Shown: positions 1-6,090, counted from the first letter of the stretch. The stretch is DNA of 6,253 nt from CABQCM01 sp965145485 (GCA_965145485.1 CBCTCU010000063.1:1-6253), one strand, 5' to 3'. Program-made: numbers and translations. The notes: generated by a model from the sequence alone, not told the origin.

Positions 1-90
1 CAAAGACCCGCCAAAGGGAACCCTTTCGATGGGTTCCCTTTGGAAACCCTCCACATACGACCAAAGGGGCCTCGCCCCTTTGGAATCCCC
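1..90 (+). repeat. Three-hairpin repeat element, forward copy cut by the window edge
   Basis: This is the inner part of a structured repeat that recurs in reverse at 256-399 and forward at 6153-6253. It contains a perfect 13-bp hairpin (arms 11-23 and 31-43, loop TTTCGAT at 24-30). A conserved linker (CCCTCCACATACGA, about 47-60) leads to a perfect 10-bp hairpin (arms 61-70 and 74-83, loop CTC). The similarity to the reverse copy fades after the CCCC at about 90. The outer part, with the first hairpin, is not in this copy because the window begins inside the element. Neither hairpin is followed by a T tract, so these are not ordinary terminators. The form resembles REP/BIME-type interspersed palindromic elements. 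I do not recognise a named family. Confidence 0.85.
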
Positions 91-92
91 CC

Positions 93-255
93 ACAAAAAG
101 CTTTCAGCGTTGAATCGCCACCCACATTCGTTGGTGTTGGCGGTTTACTTCAACAAAAGACCACTTTATACCCCGTGTGCTATTTTTTATCAATACAAAC
201 ATTGCCCCTACGCTAAATCGACGCTATATGCTTTTGTCAAGCCGGTAAAAGCACC
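93..255. other. Gene-free spacer between two opposed repeat copies
   Basis: This AT-richer stretch separates the forward copy (1-90) from the reverse copy (256-399). The only open frame across it, on the plus strand, runs through the hairpins on both sides and has no ribosome binding site or recognisable protein features, so I do not call a gene. One short perfect hairpin lies at its right edge (CCGGT at 242-246, ACCGG at 253-257, loop AAAAGC), next to the repeat boundary. I see no transposase, no RNA gene and no convincing promoter. Confidence 0.5.
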
Positions 256-399
256 GGGGTTTCCAAAGGGGCCAGAGCCCCTTTGGTCGTGTGTGGAGGG
301 GGGTGCTCAGGGGGGAACCCATCGAAAGGGTTCCCCCCTGAGGGAATCTTTGCCCCCTTTCTTTTCCCAAGAAAGGGGGTGCCTGCGCGGCATGAGCGC
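256..399 (-). repeat. Three-hairpin repeat element, reverse copy, apparently complete
   Basis: Read on the minus strand, this copy begins with GCGCTCATGCCGCGC (399-385). It then has hairpin 1 (11-bp arms 369-379 and 353-363, five-base loop), the linker GGGGGCAAAGA, hairpin 2 (15-bp arms 328-342 and 306-320, loop TTTCGAT), the linker TCCACACACGA, and hairpin 3 (10-bp arms 277-286 and 263-272, four-base loop). All three stems are perfect. Compared with the forward copies, hairpin 2 has four base pairs exchanged on both arms while its five loop-proximal pairs and its loop are unchanged. Hairpin 1 differs at the top of the stem, again with pairing kept. This is the only copy that lies wholly inside the window and it sets the element length at about 144 bases. 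Confidence 0.85.
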
Positions 400-472
400 G
401 AGGGTAGCAAATAGAAAAAAGATATTTTATAAAGGAAATTGCCGAATGATCCAATAGGGATCGCGACCATAG

Positions 473-484
473 CTTTCATGAAAG
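473..484. repeat. 12-bp perfect palindrome
   Basis: CTTTCATGAAAG reads the same on both strands. It is the first of three palindromes spaced 5 and 15 bases apart in an AT-rich stretch without a gene. It could be a protein-binding site, but no regulator can be assigned. Confidence 0.4.
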
Positions 485-489
485 TCGAA

Positions 490-510
490 AAAGTGAATAT
501 ATTTCACTTT
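490..510. repeat. AT-rich inverted repeat, 8-bp arms
   Basis: AAAGTGAA (490-497) and TTCACTTT (503-510) flank TATAT. On the minus strand it contains AGTGAAATATATTC, which also occurs on the plus strand at 5987-6000, beside the other gene-free end. This makes it a small family of AT-rich palindromes near the repeat elements rather than a one-off. Its function is unknown. Confidence 0.5.
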
Positions 511-525
511 ACAAATTTTATCAAC

Positions 526-541
526 ACCAACAATTGTTGGT
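526..541. promoter_or_regulatory. 16-bp perfect palindrome, candidate operator
   Basis: ACCAACAATTGTTGGT is fully symmetric, with a typical length for a dimeric helix-turn-helix operator. It lies about 100 bases beyond the 3' end of the XRE gene. No credible promoter and gene pair sits directly beside it in the window, so the operator reading is inferred from symmetry alone. Confidence 0.3.
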
Positions 542-604
542 ATATTCTCCTTTTAAATCTTTTATAATAGCGGCATCCAGCGTCCAAGCGAGAGCAAACA
601 GAGA

Positions 605-632
605 GGGCGCACGGCCTACGGCCATTGCACCC
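605..632 (-). terminator. Weak hairpin after the XRE gene
   Basis: On the minus strand, GGGTGC and GCGCCC pair with one T-G wobble. Unpaired AAT and GT separate them from an inner GGCC/GGCC stem with a three-base loop. It begins 10 bases after the XRE stop codon. The bases that follow on the minus strand (TCTCTGTTTGC) are only moderately T-rich, so it is a poor intrinsic terminator at best. Confidence 0.25.
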
Positions 633-642
633 TCCCCCTTTT

Positions 643-993
643 TCATATTTCGCTGTCCTTTTCTGGCAGCTTCTCCTGCAATTCCACCAGCCCTTTGATC
701 TGCGCAAGCGCATAATCCTGAAACTCCGGACGCAGAGCCTGAAAGATCGCAGCCGCCGCCTCCACCAGCGGGCTGACCTTGGGCGGGCGCTCAAACATCT
801 GTCCCTCGCCCCTGCGCAGCCACACCTCATTCACGCCATACAGCTCGCAAAGATGCTTGACCAACAAATCCTTGATCGGCGCGCGGCCATATTCGATGTT
901 GCTGATCACATCGCGGCTGACCCCCAGCCTCTCGCCAAATTCGCGCTGCGACAGCTTGAGGGTTTGACGCAGCAGTTTGATTCGCTCATTCAA
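643..993 (-). CDS. XRE/Cro-family helix-turn-helix transcriptional regulator
   Basis: This 116-residue protein is probably a dimeric DNA-binding repressor in the cytoplasm. Residues 1-67 form a classic HTH_3 domain. SQREFGERLGV (15-25) is helix 2 and SRDVISNIEYGR (26-37) is the recognition helix with its conserved glycine-arginine end. A family-typical segment ending GVNEVWLRRGEGQMF (53-67) follows. Residues 70-116 are probably helical and charged and may mediate dimerisation or ligand response; I do not recognise a domain there. I chose the TTG at 993 because the homologous region begins exactly with (M)NERIKLLR and because GGAAGGGG lies 11 bases upstream. The open frame runs back to 1275, but that extension lacks domain features and overlaps the end of the transglutaminase gene. 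It stands alone, about 256 bases after the operon on the same strand. Its target is unknown, and autoregulation is plausible. Confidence 0.85.
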   Translation of the reverse strand: MNERIKLLRQTLKLSQREFGERLGVSRDVISNIEYGRAPIKDLLVKHLCELYGVNEVWLRRGEGQMFERPPKVSPLVEAAAAIFQALRPEFQDYALAQIKGLVELQEKLPEKDSEI

Positions 994-1004
994 GGCAACC
1001 GAAT

Positions 1005-1012
1005 CCCCTTCC
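1005..1012 (-). promoter_or_regulatory. Ribosome binding site that sets the XRE TTG start
   Basis: GGAAGGGG on the minus strand ends 11 bases before the TTG codon at 993. There is no in-frame ATG nearer than 1275, so this site and the family alignment together decide the start. Confidence 0.5.
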
Positions 1013-1042
1013 GGTCTTTTGCTGGACAGAACCGCCCGACCA

Positions 1043-1068
1043 GCCGGAAATGGGCTTTGGTTTCCAGC
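1043..1068 (-). other. Hairpin in the XRE leader
   Basis: On the minus strand, GCTGGAAA (1068-1061) pairs with TTTCCGGC (1050-1043) across a ten-base loop. It makes eight pairs, one of them a T-G wobble. On the plus strand the same site has a mismatch, so the fold suits a transcript of the XRE gene. It would lie 50-75 bases before the start codon. Chance is a fair alternative for a stem of this size. Confidence 0.25.
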
Positions 1069-1082
1069 AAGGGTCAAGTGAG

Positions 1083-1122
1083 CGCTAACACGACAATAGC
1101 GAAATTTTCTATCCACTGCCAC
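1083..1122 (-). promoter_or_regulatory. Candidate XRE promoter with overlapping inverted repeat
   Basis: On the minus strand, GTGGCA (1122-1117, four of six matches to a -35) is followed after 18 bases by TATTGT (1098-1093, four of six to a -10). The inverted repeat CGCTA-n9-TAGCG (1101-1083) covers the -10 and the expected start of transcription. This is a usual place for an autorepressor site. Both promoter boxes are weak and the inner nine bases of the repeat are not symmetric, so this is a suggestion. Confidence 0.3.
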
Positions 1123-1249
1123 TCCCCGCCGCCGGATGGCAGGGCAAGCTACACCAGCGGCCTGACTTCCGCGGCCGATCCATAGGCCCTGGCGGCAAGA
1201 AGCCCCTGCAGGGCCTGCCCAATCTCCACGGTGGAGAGGAGCCGCGCCT

Positions 1250-3637
1250 TTAAAACTGCTTCCACCACAGGGCAAAGAGGATGGGGCCCATCTTCTTTTT
1301 CACCCGTTGCTCGGCGATATCGGTCAGGGTGACGAGGGACTGTTTATCCTCCTGCGCGGGCGGGCCGGCCGAGTATGCCGCCGCGTAGACAGCCCTGGCC
1401 GCCCCCTCGCAAAGGGAGGCGTAATCGCGCGGCTCGGCCGGATGTCGCCTTCCTGCCCCTTCCCCATCCAGGCGCTCAAACTCGTCCGCCAGGGAGGTCA
1501 GGTAGGCGAACACCGTCTGGTTGGGCGGCTTGGCGCACCGGCACCGGCGCAGGGCGCGCTCGAGCTCGCGATACAGCGGGATGACCCGGTCGTCGGGGCA
1601 GCCGTCCAGCCGTCGTCGGTAGCGGGAGCGGTATACGGCATAGCGGGTAATGATCAGGCAAACGAGCACCGCCGCTGCCAGGCAGAGGATCAGGATGGGG
1701 ATCACCCAGCCAACGCTGCTCCCTCCGGATGGGGCCTCAGAGGAGGAGGACGACTCCGGCTCCGACACCGGGCCCTGGGGCTGGGAATTGCTCTGGGTGT
1801 CGCTCGGCGTCTGGCTGGAGGCCGGCTGAGACTGCTGCGGGATGTTACCAACCGAGCCGCGCATATTGGTGGCAAACTGATTGGCTGCGACGGGGTCGAA
1901 GGTCATCCAGCCCACGCCGTCCAAATAGACCTCAGCCCAGGCGTGGGCGTTCTGCCCGGTCACCACCACGCCGCGCCCGGCGTCGTAATTGTCGACGCGA
2001 TACCCCTCCACATACCGCGCGGGGTAGCCCGACGCGCGGGCAAGCACCACCATGGCGGTGGCGTAGTAGACGCAGTAGCCCCGCTGGTCTTCAAACAGGA
2101 AGTGATCGACAAAATCCACCCCCTGCGGCAAATCGCCCGGCATGGTGGTATACGTCTGGCTCCTAGTCAGGTAATTGGAGATGCTCATGCAGGCGGCATA
2201 GGGGTTGCTATACCCCGTGGTCAGGCTCTGGGAGAGCTGGATCACCCGGTCGGGCAGGGAGGAGGGCAGCTGCAAATACTCCTGCCGCGGCGACTGGTAG
2301 CGGCTGTCCCTCAGAAAATATTGGAAAGTGTTATCCGCCGGTTCCAGGTAGGAGACGGTGTAATCGTCGTCCACCCCCCGCGTGCGGCGGTTGGACAGCA
2401 GGGCGGAGGAGTCGCTGATAAGCACCTGGTTGCGCGAGGTCAAAAAGGTGGCCCGCTTGGTGTAGGTGGTGCTGAAGAGGCTGCGGGTGTACAGCTTGCT
2501 GTTTTTGATCGTAAACGTCCGGGCGATGAGGGGATACTGGGTGTTTACCCCGCTGGAAAAGTCGTAATTCAGCTCAACAAAAGGCTCATCGAGCGAAAAA
2601 TGATACCGGTAAAGCTCCTTGGTCGAGGTGCTGTGATAGTGGGCGCTCATCGGCTCGGTTTCCACCACCGTCTGCCCTTCAGCGCTGAGGGTGTCGCGCC
2701 AGTGGCGGCCGTCGTACTCGTCGTAAACCACGGCGCGCAGGTGCACCGGCGCGCTGCTCGCCACCGTAAACAGGGGGTCGTCGGGCAGGTTGATATCCCC
2801 TCCCAACGTGGTCTGGTCGCGGTAAAAGCTCATGAATTCCGAATCCAGAAAGCCGTTTGGCACGCCGCGGGTCAGGGCCCAGTCGACCAGATTGGCCCAT
2901 GCCATGCTGTAGGTATCCCGCAGCACCAGCGGGGCAAACATGCCCGACAGCAGAGCCGTTATGACAATAAAGGGCAGGAAAAACCGCTGGAACGGCACAA
3001 AGCTGCGGGCAAAGGAAAGCCGCCGGGCCGTCTTGGCATACTGCCGGCGCACCAGGTAATACAGCGCGCAGCAAAGCACCGCGCACAGACCGTAAAGCAG
3101 GCCGTCCGCAGGGGCGGCATGCCCGATATGGTAGATGTCAAAGGTAAAATAAAAAATTAGACAGAGCGCCCCGCCGCCCGCCAAGTAGGCGAACATGACC
3201 CTTAATTGGAAAGCGAGGATATAACCGACGAGCGTGGCCACAAAGACGATCACCAGCGCGCAGGGCAGGAAGTAGGGCGAGGTCTTGTCGGCGTCGGTGT
3301 AGGCCATATTCTGGCCGACCCAGGGGAAAAAGTCCATCGCCCAGCGGCACAGCCCGCGGTTGGCGCTCATGGCGGCCAGCAGGCCGGCCAGACCGGCAAA
3401 GGGGGCGAGCACCGACGCGATGACGGTGTATTTGTTATAGCAGATCAACACCGAGAGCAACAGGCTGGCCCCGGTGCCCAGCACAACGGTCAGCGGCTGG
3501 TTGAAATCATAGACGCTCAGCAGCAGGGCATAATTGACCGCCGAGCTGGCCAGCCAAAAGACAACCAGATCGATCCAAAACCAGCCGGCGCGGTCGCACC
3601 GGCGCTGGGAATAGGGGGATACGGCCGGCTTTAGCAT
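1250..3637 (-). CDS. TgpA-like membrane transglutaminase-fold protein
   Basis: This 795-residue membrane protein is the last gene of the operon. About seven hydrophobic segments (near 20-42, 47-66, 70-90, 121-143, 147-166, 177-197, 217-239) precede a large extracytoplasmic region (about 240-642). That region holds a transglutaminase-like core at roughly 460-585, with the full triad: Cys522 in RGYCVYYA, His565 in QNAHAWAEVY and Asp581 in MTFDPV. A low-complexity Ser/Gln/Pro/Glu linker (600-640) leads to a last membrane segment (643-664), an Arg-rich stop (RYAVYRSRYRRR) and a cytoplasmic tail of about 130 residues. The architecture matches the TgpA/YebA family (transglutaminase core plus C-terminal tail). 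Members may act as proteases, ligases or amidases on proteins or cell wall; which applies here is unknown. The ATG overlaps the DUF58 stop by 7 bases, and AGGAGG (3645-3650) lies 7 bases upstream inside that gene, suggesting coupled translation. The gene appears intact. Confidence 0.92.
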   Translation of the reverse strand: MLKPAVSPYSQRRCDRAGWFWIDLVVFWLASSAVNYALLLSVYDFNQPLTVVLGTGASLLLSVLICYNKYTVIASVLAPFAGLAGLLAAMSANRGLCRWAMDFFPWVGQNMAYTDADKTSPYFLPCALVIVFVATLVGYILAFQLRVMFAYLAGGGALCLIFYFTFDIYHIGHAAPADGLLYGLCAVLCCALYYLVRRQYAKTARRLSFARSFVPFQRFFLPFIVITALLSGMFAPLVLRDTYSMAWANLVDWALTRGVPNGFLDSEFMSFYRDQTTLGGDINLPDDPLFTVASSAPVHLRAVVYDEYDGRHWRDTLSAEGQTVVETEPMSAHYHSTSTKELYRYHFSLDEPFVELNYDFSSGVNTQYPLIARTFTIKNSKLYTRSLFSTTYTKRATFLTSRNQVLISDSSALLSNRRTRGVDDDYTVSYLEPADNTFQYFLRDSRYQSPRQEYLQLPSSLPDRVIQLSQSLTTGYSNPYAACMSISNYLTRSQTYTTMPGDLPQGVDFVDHFLFEDQRGYCVYYATAMVVLARASGYPARYVEGYRVDNYDAGRGVVVTGQNAHAWAEVYLDGVGWMTFDPVAANQFATNMRGSVGNIPQQSQPASSQTPSDTQSNSQPQGPVSEPESSSSSEAPSGGSSVGWVIPILILCLAAAVLVCLIITRYAVYRSRYRRRLDGCPDDRVIPLYRELERALRRCRCAKPPNQTVFAYLTSLADEFERLDGEGAGRRHPAEPRDYASLCEGAARAVYAAAYSAGPPAQEDKQSLVTLTDIAEQRVKKKMGPILFALWWKQF

Positions 3638-4851
3638 TCCAACGCCTCCTCTCTGCGCGCACTAGCGGGAGGCGGCGCGGTCACGACCAGGGCGACCCCC
3701 TGCGCGCGGGCGGTTTGCTCCAGCTCGGCGCGCAGCTGGGCCGGAGGGTCGCCGTTGAGAAACAGGATACTGTCCTTTCGCATGGAGAGCAGCAGGGAAA
3801 AGACCTCCTTCGACGCATGGGCGGGGACGATGGCCACGTTGAGCTGGTGCAGGTTCTCGCGGATGATCGAGTTTTCCAGATCGGGGGAGTAGTCGGCCGC
3901 CACGAGGGAGGTCGTGGTCAAAAACTCGAGCACGGCGTCAAACTGGCCGGTGCCGCCAAAGGATAGGGGGCTGGACGATGGATAGGCGTAAAAGGCAACC
4001 CTGGGATGCAGCGTGAGCGCCTGCATGGCCACCGATGCGGCCTGGTCGGCGGCGAGCTGCTCGAGCTCGAGCGCGTCGCCCGACGGCGGGATGGCCGCGA
4101 TATACAGGTTGATACCGGCGGAGGAATCGTCTTCCTGCTGCTTGACATACAGCTCCCCCATGCGGGCGGTCAGCTTCCAGTTGACCATCTTAAGGGGATC
4201 CCCCTTGACATAGCCGCGGTTTTCCCCCGACAGGCCGGCCTCAAAAATATTGTGGCTGGGCGAAGCGCCCTGCCGCAGATGGAGCAGAAGCTGGGTGTCG
4301 GTGATCTCGTGCGCGCGGGGGAAGACGGTCAGCGTCACCCTCCGCTCGGGGAAATCGACCGGGATCCTGGCCCGGAACAAGCCGATCAGGTCGACATGGC
4401 CGGCGCCGGTCAGCCCGATCTGGTAGACCCCTTTGTACCGGGTGGTCACCGGCAGCAGCACGGTCTGGCGCGCTGTGGCAAAGACCCCTTTGGGCGGCGG
4501 GACGGCGCATTGCTGCGGCACGACCCCCTCCCCGTCCGGGTCGGCGTAGGTCAGGCGGACCCCGTTCCAAAGCAGGGGAAGGCGCCAGGTTACCTCCGCC
4601 TTCACCGAAAAAGGGTCGCCGCGCTGGATGACGGCGGTATCCTCCACAATGCGCACGTGGATACAAAGGCGGCTCAGGCGGGTGTAGACAATCCCGTAAA
4701 CCACCACCGCCAGCGCAAAGCAGGCCAAAACCCACCACACCGGGTCGCCGATATAAAGGGCGGCCCCGAGCAGTGCAAGGGCGGCGAGCACGGCGAGGTA
4801 GGGCAGCGCCGCCCGGCCTATATGTTTGATGAGGTCACCAAGGGCTTTCAT
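3631..4851 (-). CDS. DUF58 domain-containing membrane protein
   Basis: This 406-residue protein belongs to the DUF58 family, usually encoded beside MoxR ATPases. Two membrane segments near 13-32 and 36-57 form a hairpin anchor and leave the rest in the cytoplasm. A beta-rich region (about 60-180) follows, then the DUF58 signature at 208-240: GENRGYVKGDPLKMVNW, then KLTAR and LYVKQQEDD. The C-terminal half is expected to have a von Willebrand A-like fold. However, the position where a DxSxS metal site would sit reads LYIAAIPPSGDA (249-260), with no such motif. The start ATG is 33 bases after the MoxR stop, with GGGAGG (4859-4864) 7 bases upstream. Its 3' end overlaps the transglutaminase gene. 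The likely role, inferred from context, is a membrane adaptor between the ATPase and the extracytoplasmic enzyme. Confidence 0.9.
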   Translation of the reverse strand: MKALGDLIKHIGRAALPYLAVLAALALLGAALYIGDPVWWVLACFALAVVVYGIVYTRLSRLCIHVRIVEDTAVIQRGDPFSVKAEVTWRLPLLWNGVRLTYADPDGEGVVPQQCAVPPPKGVFATARQTVLLPVTTRYKGVYQIGLTGAGHVDLIGLFRARIPVDFPERRVTLTVFPRAHEITDTQLLLHLRQGASPSHNIFEAGLSGENRGYVKGDPLKMVNWKLTARMGELYVKQQEDDSSAGINLYIAAIPPSGDALELEQLAADQAASVAMQALTLHPRVAFYAYPSSSPLSFGGTGQFDAVLEFLTTTSLVAADYSPDLENSIIRENLHQLNVAIVPAHASKEVFSLLLSMRKDSILFLNGDPPAQLRAELEQTARAQGVALVVTAPPPASARREEALEC

Positions 4852-4884
4852 CGCATATCCTCCCTGCGGTAAATGAATTTGCCG

Positions 4885-5844
4885 TCATACCGCAAGGGGG
4901 ACGGGGACGCCGCGCAGCACCTGGTCGACCACCTGCTGCCCGCCCAGGCCCTGGAGCTTGCCCTGCGCCGAAATCAGCAGGCGGTGGGCCAGCACCGGCC
5001 CGGCCATGGCCTGCACGTCGTCCGGCCGTACAAAGTCGCTGCCGCGCATCAGCGCGGTGGCCTGCGCAGCCCGCATGAGCGCCAGGCTCGCGCGGGGGGA
5101 AGCGCCCAGCCGGGTCCATTCGTTTTGCCGGGTCGCGCTGATGACCGATATGATGTAGGCCCGCATGGGGTCGCTGACCGTCACGTGGGTCACCGCCTCC
5201 TGCAAAGCGAGGATCTCCTCAACCGTAACGACGGTGTCGAGGGTGTCGAGGGGGTTGTCTACGGCGAAGCGCCCGAGCATGTTGATCTCCTCCCGCGCGT
5301 CGGGGTAGCCGAGGGAGATTTTTAGCAAAAACCGGTCCATCTGCGCCTCGGGCAGCGGGAAGGTGCCGACGCATTCGATGGGGTTCTGGGTGGCCATGAC
5401 CATAAAGGGCCTGGGAAGGTCGTAGGTCTCGCCGTCGACCGACACCTGGTACTCGTCCATGGCCTCGAGCAGGCTCGACTGGGTCTTGGGGGAGGTACGG
5501 TTGATCTCATCCGCCAGCAGAAGCTGGCTCATAACCGGGCCGGGATGATAGGTCTTGGCGCCGGTCTTGACGTCAAACATGGTAAAGCCGGTCACGTCGC
5601 TCGGCAACATGTCGGGGGTGCACTGGATGCGGCTGAAGGTCAGGCTGGCCGACTTGGCCAGGGCGTTGACCAGCATGGTCTTACCCACGCCCGGCACATC
5701 CTCGATGAGCACGTGGCCGCGGCAGAGCAGGGCAGTCAGCATCAGGCGGATGGGCTCCTCCTTGCCGACGATGACCTTTTGAATATTCTCAACCACCTGG
5801 TTGATTTTACGGGTTATCCCCGGTAGATTTTCGGAAAGTTGCAT
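4885..5844 (-). CDS. MoxR-family AAA+ ATPase
   Basis: This 319-residue cytoplasmic ATPase has the normal MoxR length and all core motifs. Walker A is EDVPGVGKT (48-56), Walker B is LLLADEIN (108-115), sensor 1 is ATQNP (151-155), PLPEAQMDRF (163-172) is the MoxR-typical segment carrying the arginine finger region, and sensor 2 is GASPRASLALMRAAQA (247-262). MoxR proteins act as chaperone-like machines that assemble or activate partner complexes, often von Willebrand A or DUF58 proteins encoded alongside. Here it is the first gene of a three-gene operon with DUF58 and a transglutaminase-like protein, so the DUF58 product is the likely partner. The ATG at 5844 is preceded 9 bases upstream by AAAGGGG. 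I see no sign of truncation or frameshift. Confidence 0.95.
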   Translation of the reverse strand: MQLSENLPGITRKINQVVENIQKVIVGKEEPIRLMLTALLCRGHVLIEDVPGVGKTMLVNALAKSASLTFSRIQCTPDMLPSDVTGFTMFDVKTGAKTYHPGPVMSQLLLADEINRTSPKTQSSLLEAMDEYQVSVDGETYDLPRPFMVMATQNPIECVGTFPLPEAQMDRFLLKISLGYPDAREEINMLGRFAVDNPLDTLDTVVTVEEILALQEAVTHVTVSDPMRAYIISVISATRQNEWTRLGASPRASLALMRAAQATALMRGSDFVRPDDVQAMAGPVLAHRLLISAQGKLQGLGGQQVVDQVLRGVPVPLAV

Positions 5845-5853
5845 AATCTACAG

Positions 5854-5860
5854 CCCCTTT
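5854..5860 (-). promoter_or_regulatory. Ribosome binding site of the MoxR gene
   Basis: AAAGGGG on the minus strand lies 9 bases before the ATG at 5844. It supports this start, as does the onset of MoxR similarity within the first residues. Confidence 0.6.
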
Positions 5861-5877
5861 TAAATGAAACTATGTTC

Positions 5878-5908
5878 ATTATATCATGAGGCAGGTGGAA
5901 AGAAAAGA
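5878..5908 (-). promoter_or_regulatory. Operon promoter with extended -10
   Basis: On the minus strand a perfect TATAAT (5883-5878) is preceded by TGA, giving the extended -10 form TGnTATAAT. The -35 region is poor (about TTTTCT near 5901-5906 at 17-base spacing), as is common when the -10 is extended. Transcription would begin near 5871, about 27 bases before the MoxR ATG. No operator or riboswitch is evident in so short a leader. It should drive all three operon genes, since I see no internal promoter. Confidence 0.7.
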
Positions 5909-5986
5909 CCTAATTGGCAGGCGTTTCTTATTTTTTTCTTAACGCGTGGGGGAAAGGCCTTCTGAGGAGGGGGGCGGGTTTCAAGC

Positions 5987-6012
5987 AGTGAAATATATTC
6001 TCAATATATTTC
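5987..6012. repeat. AT-rich inverted repeat, 10-bp arms
   Basis: GAAATATATT (5990-5999) and AATATATTTC (6003-6012) are perfect complements around CTC. The word AGTGAAATATATTC at 5987-6000 is shared, on the other strand, with the palindrome at 490-510. Whether it is a binding site or part of a dispersed repeat cannot be decided here. Confidence 0.5.
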
Positions 6013-6076
6013 GTGAAAATATGTCACGCAACCGCGCGCGGGCCGCTGCGCCCATCGCGGATAACGCATGATATCA

Positions 6077-6090
6077 GCGATATATATCGC
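6077..6090. repeat. 14-bp perfect palindrome
   Basis: GCGATATATATCGC is fully symmetric and sits in AT-rich DNA without a gene, about 190 bases upstream of the operon promoter. It could be an operator for a gene outside the window or simply an AT-rich palindrome. Confidence 0.35.

Larger units (their letters stand above)
400..642. other. AT-rich gene-free region with clustered palindromes
   Basis: No gene is called here. Reading frames on either strand lack family resemblance and a well-placed ribosome binding site. The stretch holds a short hairpin (GATCC at 448-452, GGATC at 458-462), three further palindromes between 473 and 541, and a weak hairpin at 605-632 just past the end of the XRE gene. 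On the plus strand a TATAAT occurs at 563-568, but I find no matching -35 at 16-18 bases and no plus-strand gene downstream. Confidence 0.5.

Noticed and set aside
1..399. CRISPR array or tandem repeat
   Set aside because: The copies are inverted, few and long, with internal hairpins. There are no regularly spaced short repeats with unique spacers.
29..457. A 142-codon plus-strand open frame at the left end
   Set aside because: It runs through the hairpins of both repeat copies and the spacer. It lacks a ribosome binding site and any protein family features.
504..532. A tiny minus-strand reading frame after AAAGGAG
   Set aside because: It would be about nine residues from a TTG codon, with no conservation visible. 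The frame also overlaps the palindrome at 526-541.
563..568. Plus-strand promoter at TATAAT
   Set aside because: No -35 box lies at a usual distance (TTGGTA at 537-542 is 20 bases away) and no plus-strand gene follows.
1223..1237. Terminator after the transglutaminase gene
   Set aside because: TCTCCA and TGGAGA form a six-pair stem with a three-base loop 12 bases past the stop, but no T tract follows on the minus strand. Nearby CCCTGCAGGG is likewise too short to call.
994..1275. N-terminal extension of the XRE protein to an ATG at 1275
   Set aside because: The extra 94 residues have no domain, overlap the end of the transglutaminase gene and cover the likely promoter region. The TTG at 993 has a ribosome binding site and matches the family start.
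1307..3160. A 617-codon plus-strand open frame
   Set aside because: It lies antisense to the transglutaminase gene, which has clear motifs and a ribosome binding site. Its product is rich in Gly, Ala, Arg, Val and His with no domain, as expected of an antisense frame in GC-rich DNA.
4006..4872. A 288-codon plus-strand open frame
   Set aside because: It is antisense to the DUF58 gene, with biased composition and no recognisable domain.
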